Shown: positions 14,669-22,422 of the stretch, in pieces | Layout of the letters: each line of letters starts with the position of its first letter | How positions within the stretch are numbered: position 1 is the first letter of the stretch | Assembly (NCBI GenBank): GCA_028869135.1 | Contig: JAGWTC010000001.1 | Coordinates: 1-64,000 of the forward strand | Direction of reading: 5' to 3' | Origin: Rhodocyclaceae bacterium | GTDB taxonomy: Bacteria > Pseudomonadota > Gammaproteobacteria > Burkholderiales > Rhodocyclaceae | Length of the DNA stretch: 64,000 nt | Program-made: the position numbers and the translations under genes | Notes under the pieces: model-generated | Databases searched by the model: none | The model's input: the letters and a program-made list of their open reading frames with translations, nothing else | What the model was told of the DNA's origin: nothing

Positions 14669-16660
14669 CTAATCGCAGCAGGCGGCTGCCTTTTTCGCCA
14701 GCAGTTCACTATCGCACTGCGGGCAAAACTCGTGATGACCCGACAGATAGCCGTGTTTCGGGCAGATCGAGAAGGTCGGCGTTATCGTGATGTAGGGCAG
14801 GCGGAAATTGCGCAGCGCGCGCTCCACCAGCTGCCGGCAAGCCTGCGGCGACGACACGGCGCCGGTCATGTAGAGGTGCAGCACCGTGCCGCCGGTGTAT
14901 TTGCCCTGTAATTGCTCCTGCAGCGCCAGCGCCTCGAAGGGGTCGTCGGTGTAGCCCACCGGAAGCTGGCTGGAATTGGTGTAGTACGGCTGATCTGGCG
15001 TGCCGGCTTGCAGGATTTCCGGCCAGCGCTTGCGATCCTCGCGGGCGAAGCGGTAGGTCGTACCCTCGGCCGGCGTGGCTTCGAGGTTGTAGAGGTGGCC
15101 GGTTTCGTTCTGGAACTCGGTCATGCGCTCGCGCACATGGTCGAGCAGGCGCACGGCCAGTGCGTGACCGTCGGCGGTGGTGATGTCGAGCGCATCGCCG
15201 CTGAAGTTGCGGATCATCTCGTTGATGCCGTTCACGCCCAGCGTGCTGAAGTGATTGCGCAGCGTGCCGAGATAGCGCTTGGTGTAGGGATAGAGGCCCT
15301 GGTCGATGTAGCGCTGCACCAGCTTGCGCTTGACTTCGAGCGAGTCGCGGCCGAGTTCGAGCAGGTAGTCGAGGCGCGCCAGCAACCCCGCCTCATCGCC
15401 GCGGTAGAGATGGCCGAGGCGCGCGCAATTGATCGTCACCACGCCGATGCTGCCGGTCTGCTCGGCCGAGCCGAACAGGCCGTTGCCGCGCTTCAGCAAT
15501 TCGCGCAGATCTAGCTGCAGACGGCAGCACATGGAGCGCACCATGTGCGGTTCGAGATCGGAATTGAGGAAGTTCTGGAAGTACGGCAGGCCGTACTTGG
15601 CCGTCATCTCGAACAGCAGTTCGGTGTTCGGGTGCTCCCACTGGAAGTCCGGCGTGATGTTGTAGGTCGGAATCGGGAAGGTGAAGGCGCGGCCCTTGGC
15701 GTCGCCGGCCATCATCACCTCGATGTAGGCCTTGTTGATCATGTCCATCTCGGCCTGCAGATCGCCGTAGGCAAACGGCATTTCCTCGCCGCCGATATAC
15801 GGAATCTGCTCCTTCAGGTCGGCCGGACAGGTCCAGTCGAAGGTCAGGTTGGTGAACGGCGTCTGCGTGCCCCAGCGGCTCGGCACATTCAGGTTGTAGA
15901 TCAACTCCTGCATGCACTGCTTGACGTCACGATAGCTCATCGTATCGCGACGAATGAAGGCGGCCATGTAGGTGTCGAAGGAACTGAACGCCTGTGCGCC
16001 GGCCCATTCGTTCTGCAGTGTGCCAAGGAAGTTCACGATCTGGCCGATCGCGGCCGACATGTGCTTGGGCGGTCCTGCCTCGACCTTGCCGGGGATGCCG
16101 TTGAAGCCCTCGGTCAGGAGCTGGCGCAAGGACCAGCCGGCGCAGTAGCCGGACAGCATGTCGAGGTCGTGGATGTGCAGATCGCCTTCGCGATGGGCGG
16201 TGCCGATCTCGGGCGAGTAGACGTGGCTCAACCAGTAGTTGGCGGTGACCTTGCCGGCGACGTTGAGAATCAGGCCGCCGAGGCTGTAGCCCTGGTTGGC
16301 GTTGGCATTGACACGCCAGTCGCGCTGGTCGAGATACTCTTCCATCGAGCTCTCGACGTCGACCAGCGTATGGCGCAGCGCACGTAGTCGGGCATGCTGT
16401 TCGCGATAGACGATGTAGGCGCGGGCCGTGGTCCAGTAGCCGGCGGCGACCATCACCTCCTCGACACGATTCTGGATGGTCTCGATGCCGGGGCAAGGCT
16501 GGCCCCACAGCGATGCGACGACCAGATCGGCGAGCCCCTCGGCTGCTGCGGCATCAAATTCGCCGCTGACGGCGCCGGCCGCGGCGATGGCCTGGCGAAT
16601 CTTGTCAAAGTCGAAAGAAACAACGCGACCGTCGCGCTTGATGACGTGTTGAGGAACCAT
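14669..16660 (-). CDS. nrdD: Anaerobic ribonucleoside-triphosphate reductase, large part
   Basis: Class III reductase that makes dNTPs without oxygen. 663 residues. An ATP-cone regulatory domain lies at about 1-95 (VIKRDGRVVSFDFDKIRQAI). The catalytic barrel follows, with conserved stretches such as GDLHIHDLDMLSGYCAGWSL. The protein ends shortly after a zinc-type motif (CPKHGYLSGHHEFCPQC) and lacks the glycyl-radical tail, which is the next gene. The start has GGGAGG upstream. The promoter region carries NrdR and FNR/DNR-type sites. Confidence 0.93.
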   Translation of the reverse strand: MVPQHVIKRDGRVVSFDFDKIRQAIAAAGAVSGEFDAAAAEGLADLVVASLWGQPCPGIETIQNRVEEVMVAAGYWTTARAYIVYREQHARLRALRHTLVDVESSMEEYLDQRDWRVNANANQGYSLGGLILNVAGKVTANYWLSHVYSPEIGTAHREGDLHIHDLDMLSGYCAGWSLRQLLTEGFNGIPGKVEAGPPKHMSAAIGQIVNFLGTLQNEWAGAQAFSSFDTYMAAFIRRDTMSYRDVKQCMQELIYNLNVPSRWGTQTPFTNLTFDWTCPADLKEQIPYIGGEEMPFAYGDLQAEMDMINKAYIEVMMAGDAKGRAFTFPIPTYNITPDFQWEHPNTELLFEMTAKYGLPYFQNFLNSDLEPHMVRSMCCRLQLDLRELLKRGNGLFGSAEQTGSIGVVTINCARLGHLYRGDEAGLLARLDYLLELGRDSLEVKRKLVQRYIDQGLYPYTKRYLGTLRNHFSTLGVNGINEMIRNFSGDALDITTADGHALAVRLLDHVRERMTEFQNETGHLYNLEATPAEGTTYRFAREDRKRWPEILQAGTPDQPYYTNSSQLPVGYTDDPFEALALQEQLQGKYTGGTVLHLYMTGAVSSPQACRQLVERALRNFRLPYITITPTFSICPKHGYLSGHHEFCPQCDSELLAKKAAACCD

Positions 16661-16666
16661 ACCAAC

Positions 16667-16713
16667 CTCCCATATCTAGTGGTGTGTCGGCAGATTAGCA
16701 CTACATATAGTGT
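16667..16713 (-). promoter_or_regulatory. Pair of NrdR boxes upstream of nrdD
   Basis: GCACTACATATAGTGT (16698-16713) is a close match to the palindromic NrdR consensus ACACTATATATAGTGT. A second, half-conserved copy (16667-16682, with TATCTAGTGG) lies 31 bp away, start to start, which is the helical phasing expected of paired NrdR boxes. NrdR represses ribonucleotide reductase genes in response to dATP/ATP. Confidence 0.75.
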
Positions 16714-16714
16714 C

Positions 16715-16733
16715 ATCAATGACAATCATTGAT
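16715..16733. promoter_or_regulatory. 8-bp inverted repeat with Fur-like core
   Basis: ATCAATGACAATCATTGAT is a perfect 8-3-8 inverted repeat. Its core AATGACAATCATT matches 12 of 13 bases of the centre of the classic Fur box, but the flanks do not match. It lies between the FNR/DNR box and the NrdR boxes of nrdD. Binding by Fur or another dimeric regulator is a guess. Confidence 0.45.
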
Positions 16734-16737
16734 TTAC

Positions 16738-16751
16738 TTGACCGGGGTCAA
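16738..16751. promoter_or_regulatory. FNR/DNR-type box in the nrdD upstream region
   Basis: TTGACCGGGGTCAA has perfectly palindromic TTGAC/GTCAA arms with a 4-nt spacer. It lies upstream of nrdD, but no -10 sits at class II distance: the best hexamer, TATATG at 16709-16704 on the minus strand, puts the centre near -47.5. It could also act on the divergent gene at 16950. Confidence 0.6.
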
Positions 16752-16814
16752 TCCCACCCCTGCCCCCGCTTTTTTCTTCACTTTTCTCGTCGGTACGGTG
16801 CGCATGCGAAAGGT

Positions 16815-16856
16815 TTGACCATGGTCAGGTGCCCTTTCCTCTCGGCTAATTAGACT
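16815..16856 (+). promoter_or_regulatory. FNR/DNR-type class II promoter of the polyferredoxin-like gene
   Basis: TTGACCATGGTCAG (16815-16828) has near-perfect palindromic arms. TAGACT (16851-16856) lies at the same 29.5-base offset from the box centre as in the ubiU promoter, the geometry of a class II FNR-type site. The predicted transcription start near 16863 leaves an 87-base leader before the ATG at 16950. Confidence 0.65.
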
Positions 16857-16949
16857 GCTTATCTCGCTTCATCGAAGTCGCTGCATGCACCGCCCCTGCC
16901 CCTCGCCCCTGCCTCCCCTTGCAACGCATCTGCCGCGTCGTTCGTCGAT

Positions 16950-18323
16950 ATGAGCACAGCGGTCGAACGCTTCGGGCTGATGCTGGCCCGCCATCCCGGC
17001 AGCATCCAGGTCGTGCAGTGGCTGATGGTCGCCGTCTATCTGTTCCTGCTCGTCGTGCCGGCCATTCTGCCTGCGCCGGACGCCGATGCGCACCTCTGGA
17101 ACAATCTGCGCCTGTTTGCCCAGTTCGTGTTCTGGGGGCTCTGGTGGCCCGGTGTCATGCTGATAACGCTGCTCACGGGCCGCACCTGGTGCGGCCTGTT
17201 CTGCCCCGAAGGCACGCTCACCGAATGGGCGAGCCGGCGCGGCCTCGGCCGACCCATTCCGCGCTGGATACGCTGGAGCGGCTGGCCTTTCGTCGCCTTT
17301 GTCTGTATCACGCTGTACGGCCAGCTCATCAGCATCTACGATTACCCCGATGCAGCGCTGCTGATACTCGGCGGTTCCGGCATCGCGGCGCTCGCTGTCG
17401 GCTACCTCTATGGACGCGGCAAACGCATCTGGTGCCGCTATCTGTGCCCGGTATCGGGGGTCTTCTCGCTGCTGGCGCGGCTGGCGCCGGTGCACTATCG
17501 TACCGATCGCGCTGCCTGGAATGCCGCGGCCAAGGCCCGCCCCGATCGCAGCATTCCGATTCGCGCCGTGGACTGCCCTACCCTGCTCGACATTCCGCGT
17601 CTGACAAGCGCCGCCGAGTGCCATGCCTGCGGCCGCTGCGCCGGCCACCGCAATGCAGTCTCGCTGGTCGTGCGCAGCCCGAATCAGGAACTCGTCGATC
17701 CGGCCAGCCCGAGCACCCGCTCACAGGCCGTCATCCTGCTGTTCGCCGTCCTCGGCATTGCCACCGCCGCCTTTCAGTGGCCCATCAGTCCCTGGTTGCT
17801 TCATCTCAAGCTGAACCTCGCCGCCTGGTTGGTCGAAGGCGGTCATTACGGCCTGCTCGGCAGCGCGCCCTGGTGGCTGCTGACCAACCATCCCGAAGCC
17901 AATGATGTCTTCACCTGGCTCGACGGCGGCCTGATCGTCGCCTACATGCTTGGCGGCGGCCTGCTTCTGGGCGCCCTGCTCGCGCTCTGGCCCTGGCTTG
18001 CAGCGCGGCTGCTGCGCGACGCCAGGCTTCCGTGGGAGCGGCTTGCGATGAGCTATGCACCCCTGGGCGGCATCAGCTTGATACTGGGCCTGACAATGCT
18101 GACGCTGGCCCAGCTCAGGGCCGAGCACCTGTCGCCGGATTGGGTGCCCGGCCTGCGCATGGCGCTGCTCGCGTTTGGCAGCGTCTGGTCGCTGTGGCGG
18201 ATTTTTGTGCTGATTCGCGGCAGCGCGGCGCCGCAGGCTCGGCGAATCGCTGCGGGAACGCTGATGTGGGCGCCTGTCATCGTGATGGACTCCCTCTGGT
18301 ATCAGCTCTTCTTCGTCTGGTGA
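16950..18323 (+). CDS. Polytopic membrane protein with NapH/NosR-like cysteine motifs (4Fe-4S binding family)
   Basis: 457 residues with about ten hydrophobic helices. Membrane-associated CxxxCP motifs occur twice (C81/C85 in TWCGLFCPEGTL and C162/C166 in IWCRYLCPVSG), as in NosR, NapH and CcoG. A ferredoxin-like triad C224-C227-C230 (ECHACGRC) follows without the usual fourth CP; C209 (VDCPTLLDIP) could supply a ligand. The C-terminal half has further helices without cysteine motifs. It is probably an inner-membrane electron-transfer protein working under anaerobic conditions, with unknown partners. No clear ribosome binding site precedes the ATG. Confidence 0.8.
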   Translation: MSTAVERFGLMLARHPGSIQVVQWLMVAVYLFLLVVPAILPAPDADAHLWNNLRLFAQFVFWGLWWPGVMLITLLTGRTWCGLFCPEGTLTEWASRRGLGRPIPRWIRWSGWPFVAFVCITLYGQLISIYDYPDAALLILGGSGIAALAVGYLYGRGKRIWCRYLCPVSGVFSLLARLAPVHYRTDRAAWNAAAKARPDRSIPIRAVDCPTLLDIPRLTSAAECHACGRCAGHRNAVSLVVRSPNQELVDPASPSTRSQAVILLFAVLGIATAAFQWPISPWLLHLKLNLAAWLVEGGHYGLLGSAPWWLLTNHPEANDVFTWLDGGLIVAYMLGGGLLLGALLALWPWLAARLLRDARLPWERLAMSYAPLGGISLILGLTMLTLAQLRAEHLSPDWVPGLRMALLAFGSVWSLWRIFVLIRGSAAPQARRIAAGTLMWAPVIVMDSLWYQLFFVW

Positions 18324-18407
18324 TTGTTCGATTACCCTTGCCGCCGACAATCCACGGCGTCCCGGCCACGCAAGGCTTAAATCGTGCATTTGAAATACCT
18401 GTTTTGC

Positions 18408-18421
18408 CTGATCTGGATCAA
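18408..18421 (+). promoter_or_regulatory. FNR/DNR-type box upstream of the DUF3079 gene
   Basis: CTGATCTGGATCAA matches TTGAT-N4-ATCAA at 9 of 10 bases. With class II geometry the -10 would be CAGCAT (18444-18449, weak) and transcription would begin at about 18456, the A of the DUF3079 start codon. Confidence 0.55.
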
Positions 18422-18455
18422 GGCACGAGAAGACGGGCAAGCGCAGCATGCAAGC

Positions 18456-18689
18456 ATGGCCAAGAAATTTCCCTTGAACCCGCCTCACCCCGAGCGCATT
18501 TGCTGGGGATGTGACCGCTATTGTCCGGCCAGCGACATGGCCTGCGGCAACGGGTCTTCGCGTGCCCAGCACCCGGTCGAACTGTTTGGCGAGGGATGGA
18601 TGGACGCAGGTAGCTGGGATGAAGCCTCTGCCGACGGCGAGGCGGATACGCCGATCAAAAACACCGAGGCGCCCCCCAAGGCCGCCTAG
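18456..18689 (+). CDS. DUF3079 protein, small Cys-rich
   Basis: 77 residues from MAKKFPLNPPHPERICWGCD. Four cysteines in the first 35 residues (ICWGCDRYCPASDMACGNG) match the DUF3079 family, whose function is unknown; metal binding is plausible. The tail is acidic and low-complexity. An upstream in-frame ATG (18384) lies before the FNR-type box and is less likely. No Shine-Dalgarno sequence is seen. Its TAG stop overlaps the convergent yigZ stop (CTAG). Confidence 0.75.
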   Translation: MAKKFPLNPPHPERICWGCDRYCPASDMACGNGSSRAQHPVELFGEGWMDAGSWDEASADGEADTPIKNTEAPPKAA

Positions 18690-19273
18690 GGCTGCAGCCA
18701 GACGATCCGGCCCTGGCCCGATTCGTTCAAGCGTTCGAGCAATTGCTCCGCACCCGTCTCCGGCATGGCAAAAGCCAGTTCGACGGTATCGCCATGCGCG
18801 ACGTCGAGCAGTTTCGCGCCGACCGATTCAATCTCCCGGCGCAGCATGCCTTCAAGCGCATACGGCACCGCACAACGCAGCAGCATTTGCCTGACGATTG
18901 CAACCTTGTCGGCCTCGCGCAAGGCCTGCGCAACGGCGTCCGTGTAGGCGCGCACCAGCCCGCCGGCGCCGAGCTGGATGCCGCCGTAATAGCGCACGAC
19001 CGTCGCCAGCACGCCCTCCAGATCCTGATGGCGCAAGACCTCCAGCATGGGGCGTCCGGCCGTGCCACTGGGTTCGCCGTCGTCCACTGCGGCGGATTGT
19101 CCGCCGGCCAGCAAGGCCCAGCACACATGCGTGGCGCCAGGATGCTGTTTCCATAATTCCGCCACGACCACCTGGGCGGCGGCACGGTTGGCCACCGGCT
19201 GCACGCAGCCGATAAAGCGACTCTTCTTGATCAGCAGTTCACTATGAACAGGGGCGGCGAGCGTCAGCGGCAT
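18686..19273 (-). CDS. YigZ/IMPACT family protein
   Basis: 195 residues from MPLTLAAPVHSELLIKKSRF. The conserved core HVCWALLAGGQSAAVDDGEP followed by GTAGRPMLEVL and VVRYYGGIQLGAGGLVRAY is diagnostic of the UPF0029/YigZ N-terminal domain, and a DUF1949-like C-terminal domain follows. The bacterial function is not settled; the family is related to eukaryotic IMPACT. A long N-terminal extension in the open frame upstream of 19273 is unlikely to be translated. Confidence 0.88.
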   Translation of the reverse strand: MPLTLAAPVHSELLIKKSRFIGCVQPVANRAAAQVVVAELWKQHPGATHVCWALLAGGQSAAVDDGEPSGTAGRPMLEVLRHQDLEGVLATVVRYYGGIQLGAGGLVRAYTDAVAQALREADKVAIVRQMLLRCAVPYALEGMLRREIESVGAKLLDVAHGDTVELAFAMPETGAEQLLERLNESGQGRIVWLQP

Positions 19274-19415
19274 TGCGGAGAAAATCGGAGCAGAAAGTGC
19301 ACAAGCCGTGATTTTATGGCTTTGCGTGGAAAGGCACCTACCATGAATCGGCGCGCATGACCGACGACGAGGCCTGGGTGCCGCCACGCAAAAAATCGGC
19401 TGTCGCGAACTTGCC

Positions 19416-19440
19416 GAGCCGAACGATGACCGTTCGGCTC
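19416..19440 (-). terminator. Hairpin just after the alpha/beta hydrolase gene
   Basis: Perfect 10-bp arms (GAGCCGAACG, 19416-19425, and CGTTCGGCTC, 19431-19440) with a 5-nt loop begin one base past the hydrolase stop. The nearest T run on the minus strand is about 10-20 bases further on, so termination is possible but not certain. Confidence 0.45.
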
Positions 19441-19441
19441 A

Positions 19442-20278
19442 TTACTCGGTCGCGCGTTTGACCTGATTCGCGAACGCGAGGATGCGATCGGCCACCTCGA
19501 TCTGCCGCGCCTCCGGCCATTCGCTCAATGCATGCCCCAGGCCGGGATAGATCAAGGCTTCTGCCTCTCCGCCGGCGGCACGGTAAAGCGTCGCCATGCG
19601 CGGCGCCGTATCGGCAGGTAGACGCGGATCGGCGCCGCCCTGAAACATCAGCAATGGCGGCAGCACGGCAGGTTCGCCGCGTTCCAGCAACAGCGGCGGA
19701 TTGGCTTCGCGCATGCAGGCTTCGCTGCCGAAATACCTATCATGGCAGGCAATGATCTCGGCATATCCCGCCGTTTGCGCCATACGGTAACGCGCCAGCG
19801 GATCCAGCACCCCCGAGCAGCTCGCGACCCAGTCCAGCCTGGCGCTGTAGTTGCCAAGCTCATCGGGAAGATCGGCCACGTAGTCGGCGCGCTCCGGGCG
19901 CATGGCCGCGAGCAGGACCAAGTGGCCGCCGCTGGAAAAGCCCACCCCGCCGACGCTGTCGGTATCGATGCGATATTCAGGGGCGTGCCGCCGGAGCCAG
20001 CGTATGGCGTAGTTGGCATCGCGCAGCGAAGCCGGATGCTGATGCGCCGGCGCCATGCGGAAGTCGATCGACATGACGACGAAGCCACGCGCCGCCAGCT
20101 TCTCGGCCATATAGGCCGGCAAGCTGCGATCGCCGGAAATCCAGGCGCCGCCATGCAGGCAAACAATGGCCGGGCGTAGCGCGTGGCCGGCGTCATCGGG
20201 TGAAAAAATCAGCGCCTTGAGCTCGCATCCATCGATAACACGATAGACGATTTCCTGCGTTCGAACGGCGCCAGGCAT
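19442..20278 (-). CDS. Alpha/beta hydrolase (esterase-like)
   Basis: 278 residues. The oxyanion motif LHGGAWISGD, nucleophile elbow GFSSGGH and a late LGHALSEW provide a Ser-Asp-His triad as in the HSL/BD-FAE-type esterases. No signal peptide is visible, so it is probably cytoplasmic. The substrate cannot be read from the sequence. It follows mqo by six bases and may share its transcript. Confidence 0.82.
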   Translation of the reverse strand: MPGAVRTQEIVYRVIDGCELKALIFSPDDAGHALRPAIVCLHGGAWISGDRSLPAYMAEKLAARGFVVMSIDFRMAPAHQHPASLRDANYAIRWLRRHAPEYRIDTDSVGGVGFSSGGHLVLLAAMRPERADYVADLPDELGNYSARLDWVASCSGVLDPLARYRMAQTAGYAEIIACHDRYFGSEACMREANPPLLLERGEPAVLPPLLMFQGGADPRLPADTAPRMATLYRAAGGEAEALIYPGLGHALSEWPEARQIEVADRILAFANQVKRATE

Positions 20279-20284
20279 CGCGTC

Positions 20285-21775
20285 TTAGGCAGCCACGCCG
20301 TTCAGGCCGAGCGCCCTGGCGCTGCGCGCGTTGATTTCGCGATACAGCGCAGCATCACTCTGCAACTCCGGTTCTCGCGCCGGGATGATGGCCGCCAGAC
20401 GCGGTGCCCAATCCGCCTTGCGATCACTAAAACAGCGTTCGATCAGGTCGAGCATGACCGAGACGCTGACCGAGGCGCCGGGCGAGGCGCCGAGCAGCGC
20501 GACCATGGAGCCGTCCGCCGATGCAACGAGCTCGGTGCCGAACTGCAGAATGCCGCCGCGCTGTGCGTCCTTCTTAATGATCTGGACGCGCTGGCCGGCG
20601 ATTTCGAGGCGCCAGTCCTCGTCGCGCGCCTGCGGGTACAGGCTGCGCAAGGCCTCGTAGCGCTGTGCTTCGGACTGGCGCACTTCCTTGATCAGATAGC
20701 GCGTCAGGTCCATGTTGTCGCGGGCGACGGCAAGCATGGGCCCGATGTTGCCGGGGCGGACCGAGCGCGGCAAATCGAGATAGGAGCCATGCTTCAGGAA
20801 CTTGGTGCTGAAGCCGGCATAGGGGCCGAACAGCAGTGCGGTCTTGCCATCCACCACGCGGGTGTCGAGGTGAGGCACCGACATCGGCGGCGCACCCTTG
20901 GCGGCACGGCTGTACACCTTGGCATTGTGCTGCTGTGCGACGGCCGGAACGTCGCAGCGCAACCACTGGCCGCTGACCGGGAAACCGCCGTAGCCGTGCC
21001 CCTCGGGAATGCCGGACATCTGCAGCAGCGGCAATGCGCCGCCGCCGCCGCCGAGGAAGACAAAGCGAGCCTGTACCTGACGCACCTCGCCGGTACGCGG
21101 GTCCTTGATCGTTGCACGCCAGCCGTTGCCGTTGCGCTTCAGCCCCACGACGCGCTGGCTGTAGCGCAGGGTGCTGCCTTCAAGTCGCCCCAGATGAGTG
21201 AGCAATTGGGAGGTGAGCGTACCGAAATTCACATCGGTGCCGCCCTCGACGCGGGTCACGGCGATGTGCTCGGCGGGGTCGCGGCCGTGCATCATCAGCG
21301 GAATCCACGACTCCATCGCCGCCTTGTCCTCGCTGTAGCTCATCGTGGCAAAGCCGTGATGGCGGCTCATGGCGTCGTAACGAGTACGCAGGAAGGCGAC
21401 ATCGCGATCGCCGCTCACAAAGCTCATGTGCGGAATCGGGTTGATGAACTGCCTGGGCGCGCCAAGCGCGCCCTTGTCGGCAAGGTGCGACCAGAACTGC
21501 TTGGAAACCTCGAACTGGCTGTTGATCTGAACCGCCTTCCGAATGCAGACGGAGCCGTCTGCGGCCTGCGGCGTATAGTTCATTTCGCACAGCCCGGCGT
21601 GGCCGGTGCCGGCGTTGTTCCATGGATTGGAGCTCTCGACCGCGCCGGAGTCGCGCAGTTCGACCATCTCCAGGCGGAGATAGGGATCAAGCTCCTTGAG
21701 CAGAGCGGCCAGGGTGGCGCTCATGATGCCGGCGCCGACCAGGAGGGCGTCCACGTTTTCGATATGTTGCGACAT
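20285..21775 (-). CDS. mqo: Malate:quinone oxidoreductase
   Basis: Membrane-associated FAD enzyme that oxidises malate to oxaloacetate and reduces quinone in the TCA cycle. 496 residues, the family length. The FAD-binding start [20 protein letters not shown] and the conserved [20 protein letters not shown] and [20 protein letters not shown] segments are present. tRNA-Leu lies just upstream on the same strand. Confidence 0.95.
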   Translation of the reverse strand: MSQHIENVDALLVGAGIMSATLAALLKELDPYLRLEMVELRDSGAVESSNPWNNAGTGHAGLCEMNYTPQAADGSVCIRKAVQINSQFEVSKQFWSHLADKGALGAPRQFINPIPHMSFVSGDRDVAFLRTRYDAMSRHHGFATMSYSEDKAAMESWIPLMMHGRDPAEHIAVTRVEGGTDVNFGTLTSQLLTHLGRLEGSTLRYSQRVVGLKRNGNGWRATIKDPRTGEVRQVQARFVFLGGGGGALPLLQMSGIPEGHGYGGFPVSGQWLRCDVPAVAQQHNAKVYSRAAKGAPPMSVPHLDTRVVDGKTALLFGPYAGFSTKFLKHGSYLDLPRSVRPGNIGPMLAVARDNMDLTRYLIKEVRQSEAQRYEALRSLYPQARDEDWRLEIAGQRVQIIKKDAQRGGILQFGTELVASADGSMVALLGASPGASVSVSVMLDLIERCFSDRKADWAPRLAAIIPAREPELQSDAALYREINARSARALGLNGVAA

Positions 21776-21798
21776 TGCGCTTCGCTGATTCGGATGAG

Positions 21799-21887
21799 TG
21801 GTGCCGGGAACGGGAATCGAACCCGTACGCCGCGTTAGCAGCGGCGGATTTTAAGTCCGCTGTGTATACCAGTTTCACCATCCCGGC
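21799..21887 (-). tRNA. tRNA-Leu (TAA), CCA encoded
   Basis: The minus strand folds with acceptor GCCGGGA/TCCCGGC, a T-loop GGTTCGATTCC, a long variable arm typical of class II tRNAs, and an anticodon loop CTTAAAA giving anticodon TAA. The CCA end is encoded (TGG at 21799-21801). Confidence 0.95.
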
Positions 21888-21994
21888 GGATGAGACACAG
21901 CCGGAGATTATAGCCTTGCCATCCCCTGCCCTTGCGGACCTTGTAGCGTCTAAATCAGGCTCAAGCCGGTCGCGGCAGATGGCCGAGTCAACGC

Positions 21995-22035
21995 AAAAGG
22001 GAAAGTCTCCGGCGATGTGCCTTCAACTTTCCCTT
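21995..22035 (-). terminator. Terminator after the promoter-distal tRNA-Gly
   Basis: Arms AAAGGGAAAGT and ACTTTCCCTT pair, and the minus-strand transcript ends in CCCTTTTG. Nearly the same stem follows the other tRNA-Gly. Confidence 0.6.
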
Positions 22036-22044
22036 CTGGACTAC

Positions 22045-22120
22045 TGGAGCGGGAGAAGAGTCTCGAACTCTCGACCTATACCTTGGCAAGGTATCGCTCT
22101 ACCAACTGAGCTACTCCCGC
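22045..22120 (-). tRNA. tRNA-Gly (GCC), copy 1
   Basis: 76 bases including encoded CCA. Acceptor GCGGGAG/CTCCCGC, D-loop AGCTCAGTTGGTAGAG, anticodon loop with GCC (CTTGCCAAG), and T-arm GAGAGTTCGAGACTC. Identical to the copy at 22270-22345. Confidence 0.95.
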
Positions 22121-22125
22121 AAAAC

Positions 22126-22199
22126 TGGAGGCGCGGGCCGGAGTCGAACCGACCTACACGGATTTGCAATCCGGTGCATAACCGCTTTGCTACCGCGCC
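22126..22199 (-). tRNA. tRNA-Cys (GCA)
   Basis: 74 bases with encoded CCA. Acceptor GGCGCGG/CCGCGCC, anticodon loop ATTGCAAAT giving GCA, and T-arm GTCGGTTCGACTCCGGC. It lies five bases upstream of tRNA-Gly copy 1 in the same transcript direction. Confidence 0.95.
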
Positions 22200-22218
22200 C
22201 TGCAAATTACTACTGACT

Positions 22219-22257
22219 AAAAAGGGAAAGCTTCCGGTTTCCCTTGAGCTTTCCCTT
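22219..22257 (-). terminator. Terminator between tRNA-Gly copy 2 and tRNA-Cys
   Basis: Arms AAGGGAAAGCT and AGCTTTCCCTT pair, and a T run (CCCTTTTTAG) follows on the minus strand, as in an intrinsic terminator. Confidence 0.65.
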
Positions 22258-22269
22258 CTAGTGGAATTC

Positions 22270-22345
22270 TGGAGCGGGAGAAGAGTCTCGAACTCTCGAC
22301 CTATACCTTGGCAAGGTATCGCTCTACCAACTGAGCTACTCCCGC
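22270..22345 (-). tRNA. tRNA-Gly (GCC), copy 2
   Basis: 76 bases with encoded CCA, identical in sequence to the copy at 22045-22120. It is the first tRNA of the Gly-Cys-Gly set in the direction of transcription. Confidence 0.95.
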
Positions 22346-22422
22346 AGAACAGGGGCGAATTATAGAGACTTTATTTTTGCTGTCAAGAATATTTGAGGAA
22401 AAAGTGACTGGCTCTCACCATC

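Noticed and set aside
14645-14671. Reading the nrdD break as a sequencing frameshift or pseudogene
   Set aside because: Both parts are in the same frame, separated by two stops and followed by a well-spaced ribosome binding site; both parts are intact.
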